Source of the DNA: Shewanella canadensis
Lineage (GTDB): Bacteria > Pseudomonadota > Gammaproteobacteria > Enterobacterales > Shewanellaceae
NCBI RefSeq assembly: GCF_003966225.1
Contig: NZ_RXNU01000017.1
Span: forward strand, 1-64,000
Direction: 5' to 3'
Length of the DNA: 64,000 bases
Below, one piece after another: positions 36,033 to 45,081 of the stretch. Made by a program: the position numbers and the translations under genes. Below the pieces are notes generated by a model. That model was given only the letters and a program-made list of their open reading frames with translations, did not search any database and had not been told where the DNA came from. Within the stretch, counting starts at the first letter, position 1. Each line of letters starts with the position of its first letter.

Positions 36033-36702
36033 GATGATCATCCTAAATTTGGCGTGATAGTTGGCTGGCCATCCTGGCTCAAATTATATTGCTTTAACAG
36101 TAAACAGTACTTAGTCCATTTGTTGTTACAGCTTGAAAACATCTTACTTCAATAGATGCTGTTTTTGAAGAAAACCCAGGTAAGAGTGTTAAGGCTAACT
36201 TGATCTAATATCTGGTTTTTCTTCATTTTTCACGTGACAGAACACAAGAAAATAGACTAAAAGTAGAACGCTAAATAACCATCTTAATGATGGCAAACGT
36301 ACGAACTTCTGCTTTATTTAAGGGGGAACAGAGACTCAACCCAACAAAGCATTAACAAATAACTTTTTTTAATACAACTTATTAAGATGTTTTGAATGTA
36401 TTTGCCTCTCATCTCTTTTATCTCTTTCGATAACATTAAGGCTGGGGGATTAGTGAGATAAGAGAAGCACCCACCGTGTGTTCTATATCGACCAAAATCG
36501 ACAAAAAATGAGGGCATGTTCGAGAATAAAAAAAATAGTTTCACGTGAAACTTTAGGGAGAATTTTAAGGTTTTGCCTTTGTGTGAGTTGTATCTGAGGG
36601 GAATAACGGCTTAAAAAGGGCGTCTACTACGGGAGATTCGCTTCCGCAGTCATCATTTTCAAAGTTTACACAGCTGCTGTGCCGGTTTCTCAATCGTACT
36701 AT
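36033..36702. other. Gene-poor spacer containing a parS site
   Basis: This 670-bp stretch between the chemoreceptor and LysE genes has no convincing gene. A 76-codon frame (36314-36544) lacks a ribosome site and resembles nothing I know. The notable element is the parS-like palindrome at 36537. Confidence 0.5.
36537..36552. promoter_or_regulatory. parS: parS-like ParB-binding site 1
   Basis: AGTTTCACGTGAAACT is a perfect 16-bp palindrome. It matches the parS consensus TGTTTCACGTGAAACA at 14 of 16 positions, differing only at the two ends. It is in a non-coding spacer about 4 kb from oriC and 7 kb from parA. Confidence 0.8.
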
Positions 36703-37347
36703 TTAGCTCATAGTTTGAACTTGAGAGGCCAATAACCAGATAGCTAACGCAAAGAAGATAACACCCATAAACTTATTCTGATTAGCCCTGAATTTCTCAT
36801 TTTTCAATAGTGGTTTTCCAAGACTTCCAACCATGGCCACCAGCAGCAGATTAAACAGTAATCCCATCACATTAAGCAGTAACCCCAATGCCAGCATCTG
36901 TTCGCCTGAGCTTGCCGATAATTGAGAAGAGACAAATTGAGGTAAAAACAGCACGAAGAAGAGCAGGGCCTTAGGATTTAGCAGATTACTGAATACGGCG
37001 CGGCGATAGAGAGTCTTAGCCAGATTATTTTCTTGTGCTACCTCCGGTGCATCGACGGGTCCGGCTCGCATGCAATCCCAACCCATCTTTAACAGATAGG
37101 CACCGCCTAATAGGCGCAGCAGTTGCAGAGCCATCGGATTCATGGCGATCAACGCCGAGACGCCCATCGCTGCCAACAGGGTCAACATTAACCCGGATGT
37201 CGCATTCCCTAAGCTGGCGAAAATGCCGACCTTACGTCCGTAACTTAAACTGGAACTGGCAATAAGTAACATATCTGGCCCGGGGATCAGCAAGAGGGCA
37301 ACGACAGTAGTCAAATACAGGGGAAGTATAGCGAGATCGATCATCAT
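36703..37347 (-). CDS. LysE/RhtB family amino-acid exporter
   Basis: The 214-residue protein has six membrane segments and the family's N-terminal motif LLIPGPDMLLIASSSLSYGRKVG. It belongs to the RhtB branch (homoserine, threonine or leucine type export), but the substrate cannot be told from sequence. It stands alone in the segment between mioC and mnmE. Confidence 0.88.
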   Translation of the reverse strand: MMIDLAILPLYLTTVVALLLIPGPDMLLIASSSLSYGRKVGIFASLGNATSGLMLTLLAAMGVSALIAMNPMALQLLRLLGGAYLLKMGWDCMRAGPVDAPEVAQENNLAKTLYRRAVFSNLLNPKALLFFVLFLPQFVSSQLSASSGEQMLALGLLLNVMGLLFNLLLVAMVGSLGKPLLKNEKFRANQNKFMGVIFFALAIWLLASQVQTMS

Positions 37348-38091
37348 TAATGCACAGGTTTAGATAGAAGGGCGGGGATTCTACAGTGATAAGCAGAATT
37401 TAAAAGTGATGCCGGTTTTAAATCCTGCAGTGGGTGTCAGGGTCTGTTTACAACTCTATTTACTTTGATCCTGTTACACGCTCTATTCCGTCCTGTTTTG
37501 GGGGGAGTTGCAGATTTAAATAGTGACCGTTTTATTGACACCTTCCTATTTTCCCCTCTTTTTACATAGATGTTCTTAGATTGTTTTTTAAGCATGTAAT
37601 AACTTTTTGTTTTATGAAAAACTGACTCAGGCTGGTTCCGGGCTATTGCCACTAAGCCTCTATGAGCCGTGTATTTTCGTTAGTCCCCTTGGCTTGAGCG
37701 TGCCATCAATAAGCTGAACGGCAGAAGCTGTAGTGATTAATACCATCTGTCGCTATAACTCACTCATGCTTGTAATTCATTGTCACTGTTCGATATTTAA
37801 ACTCATTCGATTGCTGATGAGAGTTAATAAACCGAGTTGGGAGACCAAGCCAAAACTAAATGTTCACAGTAAACTTTATGAGCAATTACGTCGTGGTAGC
37901 GTTAATAATAGTTTTTAACATAGTGTATGAAAAACGTTCAAAAAAATGACGTCGGGTTGCTTTTTTGACTGTCTCTTATGACAGTCAAAATGGGAAAAAA
38001 ACCAATAAAATCGACACCATATTGACAGTATTATTCATTGCTAATGTGATATATATTTTGTCTATCAGATTAAAAGTAGTGAGTGTTTCTT
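37348..38091. other. Gene-poor spacer with a perfect hairpin
   Basis: This is 740 bp with no gene I can support. At 37963-37990 TTTTGACTGTC and GACAGTCAAAA form a perfect 11-bp hairpin with a 6-nt loop but no T tail. Short frames at 37437-37652 and 37733-37918 have no recognisable features; one may be a remnant. Confidence 0.45.
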
Positions 38092-38244
38092 ATGTTTCGT
38101 TTTATGGTTTACGGCATTATCGCCTATGCTTCTTGGTTAACTTATCAGGATATTTCTGCCTATATAGAAGAGCAGGAAAAACAGGAGATAGTTCAGGCTG
38201 AGGTCGTGTTTGAGCAAGCGCATTGGAATTTAGATAAAGGTTGA
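38092..38244 (+). CDS. Possible 50-residue membrane-anchored small protein
   Basis: The ATG at 38092 opens a 50-residue frame: a hydrophobic N-terminus (FRFMVYGIIAYASWLTY), then an acidic, Gln/Glu-rich helical part (EEQEKQEIVQAEVVFEQ). The layout resembles many real small inner-membrane proteins. There is no strong ribosome site and no known family, so this is tentative. Confidence 0.4.
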   Translation: MFRFMVYGIIAYASWLTYQDISAYIEEQEKQEIVQAEVVFEQAHWNLDKG

Positions 38245-38258
38245 ATGAGCTTAGGACC

Positions 38259-38277
38259 TTGTCGGTTAACAAGGTTG
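38259..38277. repeat. 19-bp direct repeat, copy 1 (before SEC-C gene)
   Basis: TTGTCGGTTAACAAGGTTG recurs as TTGTCGGTTAACAATGTTG at 39417-39435, with 18 of 19 bases identical. The two copies bracket the DUF1186/SEC-C gene. Weak similarity continues for about 25 bp past each copy. Confidence 0.7.
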
Positions 38278-38439
38278 GCAAGTAACTTTGTTTAGCTTTG
38301 GAAGGTCATAGCCGCTCCACACCTGTTGGTAAAGCATCATCTCTTCGATGTTGTCTGTTTTCATAACAAGTTTACTAGGGCTTTAGATTCCTCTTTTGTT
38401 ACTCTATATACCAAATCACCTCCTACCTTTGAAAGCTAT

Positions 38440-39369
38440 ATGAAATTAGATGAGATAATTACCACTCTGAGTCGTGGCGACTTAACAGAACTTCCGGTTG
38501 AAGCCTTGTTGGCGGCCAGGCTGCAGTGGTCTGAGTTACTGCCTGTTATCGAGGAGTTGATACAGAAGTTTATTGCTAAAGAGGCATTGACCGATCCAGA
38601 GTCCAATCTTCTCTTCTTCGGCATCTGTCTTATTGTCGACCGGAAGCAGTGTAGTTGTTTTGATTCCCTGATTAATCTAACCAACAAGGATGACTGTAAT
38701 AGTCCGTTAGAGATCCTACTCGGTGACTTTATCGCTTCAGATCTTTCCACTGCTTACTATATTTTGGCGCAAGGGAACCCAGAGAAACTTTGTCTCTTGG
38801 TTAACTCAGAGCAAGCGGGCGAAATGGTTAAGATGGCTGCCTTGAGTGCACTGTTCTCTCAATTACATACTGGCCAAATTGATAGAGAGACACTTAATCA
38901 AAGCATTCCAGGCTTTATCGAAAACCTAGTCGCAAATAATCACTCTATAGCCCTTTTTGAACTGGTTAATCTATTAATTTCCAATCAATTTAATCAGTAT
39001 CATTCCCAGTTTGTTAGCTATGTACAGAGCAAGTTGATAGACGAAGGCCCTGCTGAGAACCAGTGCATCATCGATTGGGATAATCAGTCTATCGGTTATT
39101 CAGAGTGGGAAAGTGGCCTGATAAGCGGCGATTATGATGTAATTGATTCACTTAGCCAGTGGGCAGGTTTCAACGCGGAATCTGAGATGAATGATGAAGA
39201 TCTTATGGCCGTCTTCGATGATTTGATGAATACACCGAGGGAACTCGACGATAGGTATTTTGAGGCTCTAGATAATCAACAGCCTTTTATCGCCGATATT
39301 CAACCAGGCCGTAATGACCCTTGTCCCTGCGGGAGTGGTAAGAAATTCAAGAAATGCTGTTTGAATTAG
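38440..39369 (+). CDS. DUF1186/SEC-C domain protein
   Basis: The ATG at 38440 gives 309 residues; the upstream extension to 38326 is not typical. The main body is helical and resembles DUF1186. The C-terminus carries the SEC-C zinc motif GRNDPCPCGSGKKFKKCC (CxC...CC), found at the end of SecA and of many uncharacterised proteins, where it binds zinc and contacts partner proteins. Function is unknown. It is flanked by 19-bp direct repeats. Confidence 0.82.
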   Translation: MKLDEIITTLSRGDLTELPVEALLAARLQWSELLPVIEELIQKFIAKEALTDPESNLLFFGICLIVDRKQCSCFDSLINLTNKDDCNSPLEILLGDFIASDLSTAYYILAQGNPEKLCLLVNSEQAGEMVKMAALSALFSQLHTGQIDRETLNQSIPGFIENLVANNHSIALFELVNLLISNQFNQYHSQFVSYVQSKLIDEGPAENQCIIDWDNQSIGYSEWESGLISGDYDVIDSLSQWAGFNAESEMNDEDLMAVFDDLMNTPRELDDRYFEALDNQQPFIADIQPGRNDPCPCGSGKKFKKCCLN

Positions 39370-39416
39370 ATATTCTTCTATCTTATTAGCATCTTCTAGG
39401 TCCACAAATCCGGGCT

Positions 39417-39435
39417 TTGTCGGTTAACAATGTTG
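39417..39435. repeat. 19-bp direct repeat, copy 2 (after SEC-C gene)
   Basis: TTGTCGGTTAACAATGTTG is the partner of 38259-38277. It starts 48 bp after the SEC-C stop codon. Confidence 0.7.
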
Positions 39436-39614
39436 AAATAATTATTTAGTTTGTCTGACGGTGTGGATATTTGATTGGCTATGGGGAACCATGGCCTTTT
39501 TGCTTGAACGATGAAGCTGTCCATCGCTGTTTTAATTACTGCATAAATTTTTGATGCTGGTTAGATTAATAGTAACCATAGCTTCATTGGTGTTTATTAC
39601 CTCCGGAGCGGGAT

Positions 39615-39704
39615 GTGCAGGTAAGCTCTCGGGACGCGGTGAAGCCATCCATGGCCGCTTCGCGAAAACATCCGTGTTTTCGAGACCCTCTTGCCTACCT
39701 ACAC
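39615..39704 (+). repeat. 90-bp palindromic element, copy 1
   Basis: The element begins GTGCAGGTAAGC and ends TTGCCTACCTACAC, which are imperfect terminal inverted repeats. Inside it is the hairpin GAAAACA-TCCG-TGTTTTC. A copy in the opposite orientation is at 41372-41461 with only a few differences. It codes for nothing, so it resembles a MITE or REP-like unit. The rest of the spacer 39370-39777 holds no gene. Confidence 0.85.
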
Positions 39705-39777
39705 GGGGTATCTAAAAGAAGGGTGTTTCTTAGATAGGAATATAAAGGAGGGGCTAATTGAAAAAAGGTATTTTCAA

Positions 39778-40533
39778 CTAGTGTCTAAATATCTCTTTTC
39801 GGTGATGCGCTAAAAACTCTTCTTTTGGAATGAATTTGGTCGGGAGTGTAATAGCTTTTCCTTCATATTGTTCAAAACATAGCTCGGTAAATGGCTGGTT
39901 TTTATTTAGAAGCTCGCTCGATAAAACAACTTCAAAATATGGATTGAGTGTAATGAGGCCCTGATCGAAGGCTCGATCATGAATACTTGATAAACACAGT
40001 CCATTACTAGGGTTAAGCCGTTCGCTCGGATTTACACTCCAAGGTATTATATGGCTAGCTATCAATAGGTTGGGGATATCTAGCCCTGTGATACAACACT
40101 TATCATTGTAAGAACTGAGTACTATTTGGCGAAATTGATTTTGTCCTATACGCGCTTTTGATTGGATTAATCTATGCTGTCCGGTGAAATTGTAATCTTC
40201 GGATTCAATATCTTGATTTTTTGGGGCTATTTTAAAGAATGCTTCAGAACTTTTGACATAAAAAGTTTCCCAATCAGAAGACATCTCTTCCCACATATCT
40301 CTATCGGCTTTGGAAGCCCCTTTTAAACCACTTCGTCCAGATGCTGTTATTACTGGGTCACAGCTGGCAATGTTTGCCATTTTCATTGAAAGGGAAGATG
40401 GGGTTCGATTTAGAAGTTCAGCTACTCTAACTATTTCTGGGTTTCTAGCACTTATTTTACCAAAAGGCATTTGGTTATAGAGATAAAAGGCTATCAATAA
40501 CTCATCTCTAGTCCATGCCCGGCGTTTGGTCAT
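39778..40533 (-). CDS. HNH endonuclease with N-terminal helical DNA-binding-like domain
   Basis: The 251-residue protein has an N-terminal helical segment (about 5-60; WTRDELLIAFYLYNQMPFGK, then LLNRTPSSLSMKMANI) that looks like a small DNA-binding domain. Its C-terminal HNH nuclease has CCITGL, LIASHIIPWS, NPSNGLCLSSIHDRAFD, with the HNH metal site formed by the His, Asn and His of these motifs. Such stand-alone nucleases act in restriction-like defence in some cases, but no modification gene is next to it. It lies between inverted copies of the 90-bp element. Confidence 0.82.
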   Translation of the reverse strand: MTKRRAWTRDELLIAFYLYNQMPFGKISARNPEIVRVAELLNRTPSSLSMKMANIASCDPVITASGRSGLKGASKADRDMWEEMSSDWETFYVKSSEAFFKIAPKNQDIESEDYNFTGQHRLIQSKARIGQNQFRQIVLSSYNDKCCITGLDIPNLLIASHIIPWSVNPSERLNPSNGLCLSSIHDRAFDQGLITLNPYFEVVLSSELLNKNQPFTELCFEQYEGKAITLPTKFIPKEEFLAHHRKEIFRH

Positions 40534-40771
40534 TACAAACCCTTCCTATATTTTTACTGTTAAGCTTTAAGTTATCATTTTATTTTATTGATTTCATTAG
40601 TTTATTTTAAATGAGTTTTATAGCGTACATATTAATTTGTAATGTGAGTGCGTTGCTGAAACAGTTAAAGAGTTCATGAAACCACATATTAGAATATGTC
40701 TATCAACACTAAAGTTGGCACTCGTTTCATAAACTATAATTAAGTATCGAAAAGCGCTTGGGTGTTTCTCT

Positions 40772-41185
40772 ATGCTTCAATATAAACAAGAGTTTGGTGA
40801 AGGTTTTGAGCTGGGGTTTGAGCTTGGTGACTTCCCGCATCTGGAGGATAAGAGTTGGAAAGATGAGGCCTGTCCTAGCTTTATGTTTAAGCTAAACTCG
40901 GGCTTAGGTCATGCTAGCTCTGGTTTAGATCATGGTGGCTCTGATCATAAACAAAACAGTTTGGTGGAATACTTGGTCCTCTGGGTCGATTACCCGAGTA
41001 AAGAGGAGCGGGAGAATAGCAGGGCGAGTCGCTACTCTATTGTGACTGCCGCCAATCTTGGTTCATTGCATGAGCCGGAAATCTATCACGATGAGCATAG
41101 TTTTACCCTGTTCGAAACTGAAGAGAGCGAAGCGTTGACGCAATATCTGTCCGGTTTACACATTGAACCTTTCTATCCTGTTTAA
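40772..41185 (+). CDS. Unknown acidic protein
   Basis: I do not recognise this 137-residue protein. It begins with a repetitive stretch (FGEGFELGFELGDF), then a His/Gly/Ser-rich part (GLGHASSGLDHGGSDH), and a more ordinary C-terminal half with LVLWVDYPSKEERENSR. It is clearly acidic and has no membrane segment. It is divergent from the HNH gene and lies with it between the inverted 90-bp elements. A small nuclease-inhibitor role is possible but only a guess. Confidence 0.6.
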   Translation: MLQYKQEFGEGFELGFELGDFPHLEDKSWKDEACPSFMFKLNSGLGHASSGLDHGGSDHKQNSLVEYLVLWVDYPSKEERENSRASRYSIVTAANLGSLHEPEIYHDEHSFTLFETEESEALTQYLSGLHIEPFYPV

Positions 41186-41371
41186 AACAATTTAAGTCAT
41201 TAATCGAAGAGATAATTGGGCATGAGGCAAATAAAAGGTTTAATCGCCTCATTTGGTGAGGCGAATAGCCTGTTTAATTGACTCATCACTGAAAACACCT
41301 AAATCGGTCATCAATAATCTATAAATCATATATGTAATGAATGCGGCCAAATCGAAGAGATTGATAACCAA

Positions 41372-41461
41372 GTGCAGGTAGGCAAGAGGGTCTCGAAAAC
41401 AGGGACGTTTTCGCGAAGCGGCCACGGATGGCTTCACCGCGTCCCGAGAGCTTACCTGCAC
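41372..41461 (-). repeat. 90-bp palindromic element, copy 2 (inverted)
   Basis: Read on the minus strand it begins GTGCAGGTAAGC and matches copy 1 (39615-39704) closely. Similarity continues about 20 bp past the outer end (CTCC-GCGGG). Both copies are 90 bp. The pair encloses about 1.7 kb with the HNH gene and the unknown acidic gene. Confidence 0.85.
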
Positions 41462-41697
41462 ATAACCCCGCAGGAGGCGATAGATAACAGTTCTGCTAAG
41501 CCAAAGCATAGCTTTATCCAAGAATACAAAAGCCAAATGAAACCTAAAAGTTCTTTCAACCTTGTGAACAGACAAGGTGCAAACGACAAGTGTACAATAT
41601 GGCAAAGTCATAAATAACACTCCAATCTATGCCACCAGGTAGCTCCACTCATATTCAAGTTGGCCTTCAATCAGGCTCTCAATCCGAACGAAGAGTG

Positions 41698-42381
41698 ATG
41701 ACTAAGGTCTTTATCATTGGCTTGCCCCGTACCGGGACGACGAGTGTGAGTGTGGCCTTGCTTGAACAGGGATATAAGGTGGCGCATCAGGCCTTTACCA
41801 AGCAGGCGTTTGAGTTGGCGGATGTGATATCCGATGCCCCCTGTTTCAGTGATTACAGGCAGCTGGATAAGCAGTTTCCCGGCGCTAAGTTTGTCTATCT
41901 GGATCGGTCTCTCGATACTTGGGTGCCATCGATGCAGATGTTATTGAGTCGCATGTTAGTGCATCTGGATGACAAGACGGGTCGATTTAACCCTATCCTG
42001 AAGCGCAGCTTTAACCACAGCTTTGGAGTGAACAGGCTAGATAACCCCATGGATACTGAGCATCTTATTCATTGTTACCGTACCCATAGCTCGCAGGTTT
42101 TCGATTACTTTAAGGGGAGAGATGATCTACTCAGTATCGATATCAGTGAGCCGGGAAGTTTATCTAAGCTGATAAACTTCTTAGAGTCAGATAATGACTC
42201 TATCGATTCAAATATTTTAGATCAGGGCTTTCCGCATTTGAATAAGGGCAGAAACGTCGCCAGTTGGGATGAATACAGGCACCCCAATAAGGTTAGCGCT
42301 AACGTTGCCGGCCCCGAAAACCGCAAATACTTCGATTATAAGTTAGCCGATCAGCCTTCCAACCTCTATTTCAACAATTAG
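41698..42381 (+). CDS. Sulfotransferase family protein
   Basis: The ATG at 41698 gives 227 residues and opens directly with the PAPS 5'-phosphosulfate loop: MTKVFIIGLPRTGTTSVSVAL. Later parts (AKFVYLDRSLDTWVPSMQMLL) fit the 3'-phosphate site. It belongs to the sulfotransferase superfamily. The acceptor is unknown, and no PAPS synthesis genes are next to it. It is followed 15 bp later by the helicase gene in the same direction. Confidence 0.78.
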   Translation: MTKVFIIGLPRTGTTSVSVALLEQGYKVAHQAFTKQAFELADVISDAPCFSDYRQLDKQFPGAKFVYLDRSLDTWVPSMQMLLSRMLVHLDDKTGRFNPILKRSFNHSFGVNRLDNPMDTEHLIHCYRTHSSQVFDYFKGRDDLLSIDISEPGSLSKLINFLESDNDSIDSNILDQGFPHLNKGRNVASWDEYRHPNKVSANVAGPENRKYFDYKLADQPSNLYFNN

Positions 42382-42396
42382 CCATACGCGACCATT

Positions 42397-45027
42397 ATGA
42401 AAAAGCAGCCTCAAGCCGAACAGCGTCAATTATCGCAAACTTCTCTTCCCACCGACTCTTTGCCGATAGATGCACTCTATGATGAGTTCAAATCGGCGAT
42501 TAAAGACAACCATTTGGTGGTCGAGTCAGACACAGGTTCGGGTAAGTCTACTCGCTTACCTCTGTGGTGTGCAGAAGCGGATGAGACTCTTAGCTACAGT
42601 CTTAGCGAGAGCAGTGATCATTCTGGCAAAAAGGTTGAGGGAAAGTCAAAGCGGGTATTGGTGGTTGAACCACGCAGAGTCGCCTGTCTTGCGCTTGCCT
42701 CTTTCGTAGGCTCGCAAACGGATATAGCGGTGGGGCATGCGATTCGTTTCGATTCGACTGTGACGGCACAGACTCAGATTGCCTTCGTTACGCCGGGTAT
42801 TGCGCTGCGTTGGTTGCAGGAAGATGGGTTAGCAGGTTTCGATACTGTGATTATCGATGAGTTCCACGAGCGACGCTGGGATACCGACCTCTTGCTGGCT
42901 ATGCTGAAGCAAAAGGTTGCGGATTCACCGGATTTAAGGCTGGTGCTTACTTCGGCTACCATAGATGGTGAGCGGTTAACTCGCTATCTTGCGACTAATA
43001 CTCCAAATACCGCTCAAGGCTGTGCAAGTGACTTAAGTGCTAAACGTTTATATGCGCAGGGACGAAGGTTCCACGTGGAACTTAGGTATCAGGCTAAGGA
43101 GAGTCATCATCTGCCGGATATTCGTGGAGTAGAGCAGGCCGTCAAAACCGCGGTGAGTCAGTTATTAACTGAAACCGATGGCGATATCCTGGTGTTTCTG
43201 CCGGGTAAACGAGAGATACAAGCTTGCTTACAGGCTTGCCAACCGCTAACAGGTGAGATTGATAACAGTGGTCGTGATAACAGTAGGCTGGAGCTCTTAG
43301 CCTTACATGGGGGGATCTCCCCAATGGAGCAGAAACAGATATTGATCGAGTCATCCGGGCAGCGAGTGATCTTTTCTACCAATGTTGCCGAAACGTCGCT
43401 GACTATTCCCGGTGTCACCGCTGTGATCGATTCCGGGTTAGAGCGACGCACCCATCAGCGTAACGGCCGTACCGTTTTATCATTGGCTCGAATTTCGAGA
43501 GCCAGCTGTGAACAGAGAAAGGGCCGTGCGGGTCGAACTCAGGATGGGATCTGCATTCGTCTGTGGGGTAAGGGGGCACCTTTAGAAGCGATGACGCCGC
43601 CGGAGTTGCAACGTGAAGAACTGGTGGAACCTATGCTAGCGGCCGCGGGTTGTGGTTATCGGCTATCTCAACTTCAGTTTGTCGATACCATTCCGGCCAA
43701 GGCGTTAGCCATTGCCGAGCAAAAACTCCTGTCTATGGGGGCCATAGATGAGCAGGGCAAGATCACCGAACATGGGAATAAGTTATCACCGCTCCCTATA
43801 GATACTCTGTTTGCACATTTAATCAGTGCCATGCCCGATGATGAGTGCCGTGGTTTAATGGTCGATCTGGCGGCGGCATTGAGCGTGCCCCAACGATTAT
43901 TTAAATTGCCTACCTCGGAGCAGGCTTTAAAAGATCTCAATGAGTGGGAGCCACTAGGTTGCGATGCCTTTACCTTGATCAAGCTGGTTCGTGAACCTCT
44001 CGCCGAGTTCATGAGTGATAATGCGCTTGTTGATCTCAATGGACGTAAGGAAGCGCGCTTTCTGTCGAATCAAATTCGCTCGGCGCTGCAATTATCCAGG
44101 CTCAATCAGGCACAGCCTATCGGGCCTAAACAGTCTGAACTTCGTCAGCGCTGGTTATCGTCTGTCATTAAGGCGCTGCCTGAGTTGGCATTCGTTCGAC
44201 GTGAGAAAAGAGTGACCGCATTAGGTAATGGTTACAGCGAAGTTCAAATTGGCCGTGATAGCCGCTTCTGTAGTGAACTCAAAGATTTCAACGGCAAAGA
44301 GAGTGCGTTGGCTGCTCTGGTGTTCGATCAACATTCGATTGCGGGCAAAGGCAGTAAACAGACATTAAATCTGGCCAGCTGCATGGTACCCGTTTCGCTA
44401 AAGGCGTTACTCGATGCAGGCTTAGGTGAGGAGCGTCTGGCCGAGAACAGGGAGAAGGGCGCATCTCATAAGGTTGTGGTCGAAACACTGTATGCCGGCC
44501 GGGTGATAGGTTCCCGTTTAAAGGCTGTCGAAGGCGAACAGGCTTTAGAGGCTATAGTGCGTAGTATTGCGCTTGGTCGTCAGTTTAAAGGAGTTGCAGC
44601 CAGACTTAATGGCGATATAGCCGCATGGAATATCTGGTTAGCCTTAGGTAAAAACAGGGAGCAAGCGCCCACGCCGGAGCTGAAGGCGTTGGGTAATGAG
44701 CCTTTGGTGTTCGAAAACTATCTTTCGGATAAGCTATCCGAGCTTGGGGTCGAAAGCTATGACGACCTTGAGCTTATTGAGGCCGAAGATCTGCTTTTCG
44801 AGGGGATCCCAGAGTGGGAACGTGAGGCGTTCGATGCCATGTATCCTACCAAGCTAGCTCTGGCGGAATTGAAAGTGACGGTGGAGTACCTGCCAAAGCG
44901 GAAATTGGTGACGCTGGTATATGCGGGTGGATTGAGGAAAACGGGACCGAAAAGGTGGGAGTTACCGCGCTGGGTAGGTTGGAAGATCCAGTACCGTAAA
45001 GCCAGTCGTGTTGTTGATGTGAAATAA
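42397..45027 (+). CDS. hrpB: DEAH-box ATP-dependent helicase, HrpB-like
   Basis: The 876-residue protein has motif I TGSGKST (about residues 48-54), motif II DEFH (a DEAH variant), motif III LTSATI, motif VI QRKGRAGR, and helicase-associated C-terminal domains. This is the HrpA/HrpB type of RNA helicase; length and layout fit HrpB better, though identity seems moderate. It contains a parS-like palindrome at 43067-43082. The 3' end (from GTTACC at 44961) is copied four times after the stop codon. Confidence 0.82.
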   Translation: MKKQPQAEQRQLSQTSLPTDSLPIDALYDEFKSAIKDNHLVVESDTGSGKSTRLPLWCAEADETLSYSLSESSDHSGKKVEGKSKRVLVVEPRRVACLALASFVGSQTDIAVGHAIRFDSTVTAQTQIAFVTPGIALRWLQEDGLAGFDTVIIDEFHERRWDTDLLLAMLKQKVADSPDLRLVLTSATIDGERLTRYLATNTPNTAQGCASDLSAKRLYAQGRRFHVELRYQAKESHHLPDIRGVEQAVKTAVSQLLTETDGDILVFLPGKREIQACLQACQPLTGEIDNSGRDNSRLELLALHGGISPMEQKQILIESSGQRVIFSTNVAETSLTIPGVTAVIDSGLERRTHQRNGRTVLSLARISRASCEQRKGRAGRTQDGICIRLWGKGAPLEAMTPPELQREELVEPMLAAAGCGYRLSQLQFVDTIPAKALAIAEQKLLSMGAIDEQGKITEHGNKLSPLPIDTLFAHLISAMPDDECRGLMVDLAAALSVPQRLFKLPTSEQALKDLNEWEPLGCDAFTLIKLVREPLAEFMSDNALVDLNGRKEARFLSNQIRSALQLSRLNQAQPIGPKQSELRQRWLSSVIKALPELAFVRREKRVTALGNGYSEVQIGRDSRFCSELKDFNGKESALAALVFDQHSIAGKGSKQTLNLASCMVPVSLKALLDAGLGEERLAENREKGASHKVVVETLYAGRVIGSRLKAVEGEQALEAIVRSIALGRQFKGVAARLNGDIAAWNIWLALGKNREQAPTPELKALGNEPLVFENYLSDKLSELGVESYDDLELIEAEDLLFEGIPEWEREAFDAMYPTKLALAELKVTVEYLPKRKLVTLVYAGGLRKTGPKRWELPRWVGWKIQYRKASRVVDVK
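43067..43082. promoter_or_regulatory. parS: parS-like ParB-binding site 2
   Basis: GGTTCCACGTGGAACT contains the perfect 14-bp palindrome GTTCCACGTGGAAC, which fits the relaxed consensus TGTTNCACGTGNAACA except for the outermost bases. It lies inside the helicase gene, encoding RRFHVEL. Confidence 0.75.
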
Positions 45028-45081
45028 GAGACTCGAATGCTTGTGAGGAAAACGGGGAGTTAACCCAAAAAAACCGGTGGG

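Noticed and set aside
36227..36243. Fifth parS site at TTTTTCACGTGACA
   Set aside because: Only one half matches the consensus; similar weak CACGTG sites at 49109 and 58209 were also left out.
36314..36544. 76-codon frame on the minus strand
   Set aside because: No ribosome site, AT-rich, no recognisable domain; its start overlaps the parS palindrome region.
37437..37918. Two short frames in the spacer after the LysE gene
   Set aside because: Low-quality composition, no ribosome sites and no known family; possibly remnants of something lost.
39615..41461. Complete insertion sequence or composite transposon
   Set aside because: The 90-bp elements encode no transposase, and no target duplication could be identified, so only a MITE-like or repeat-bounded cassette is claimed.
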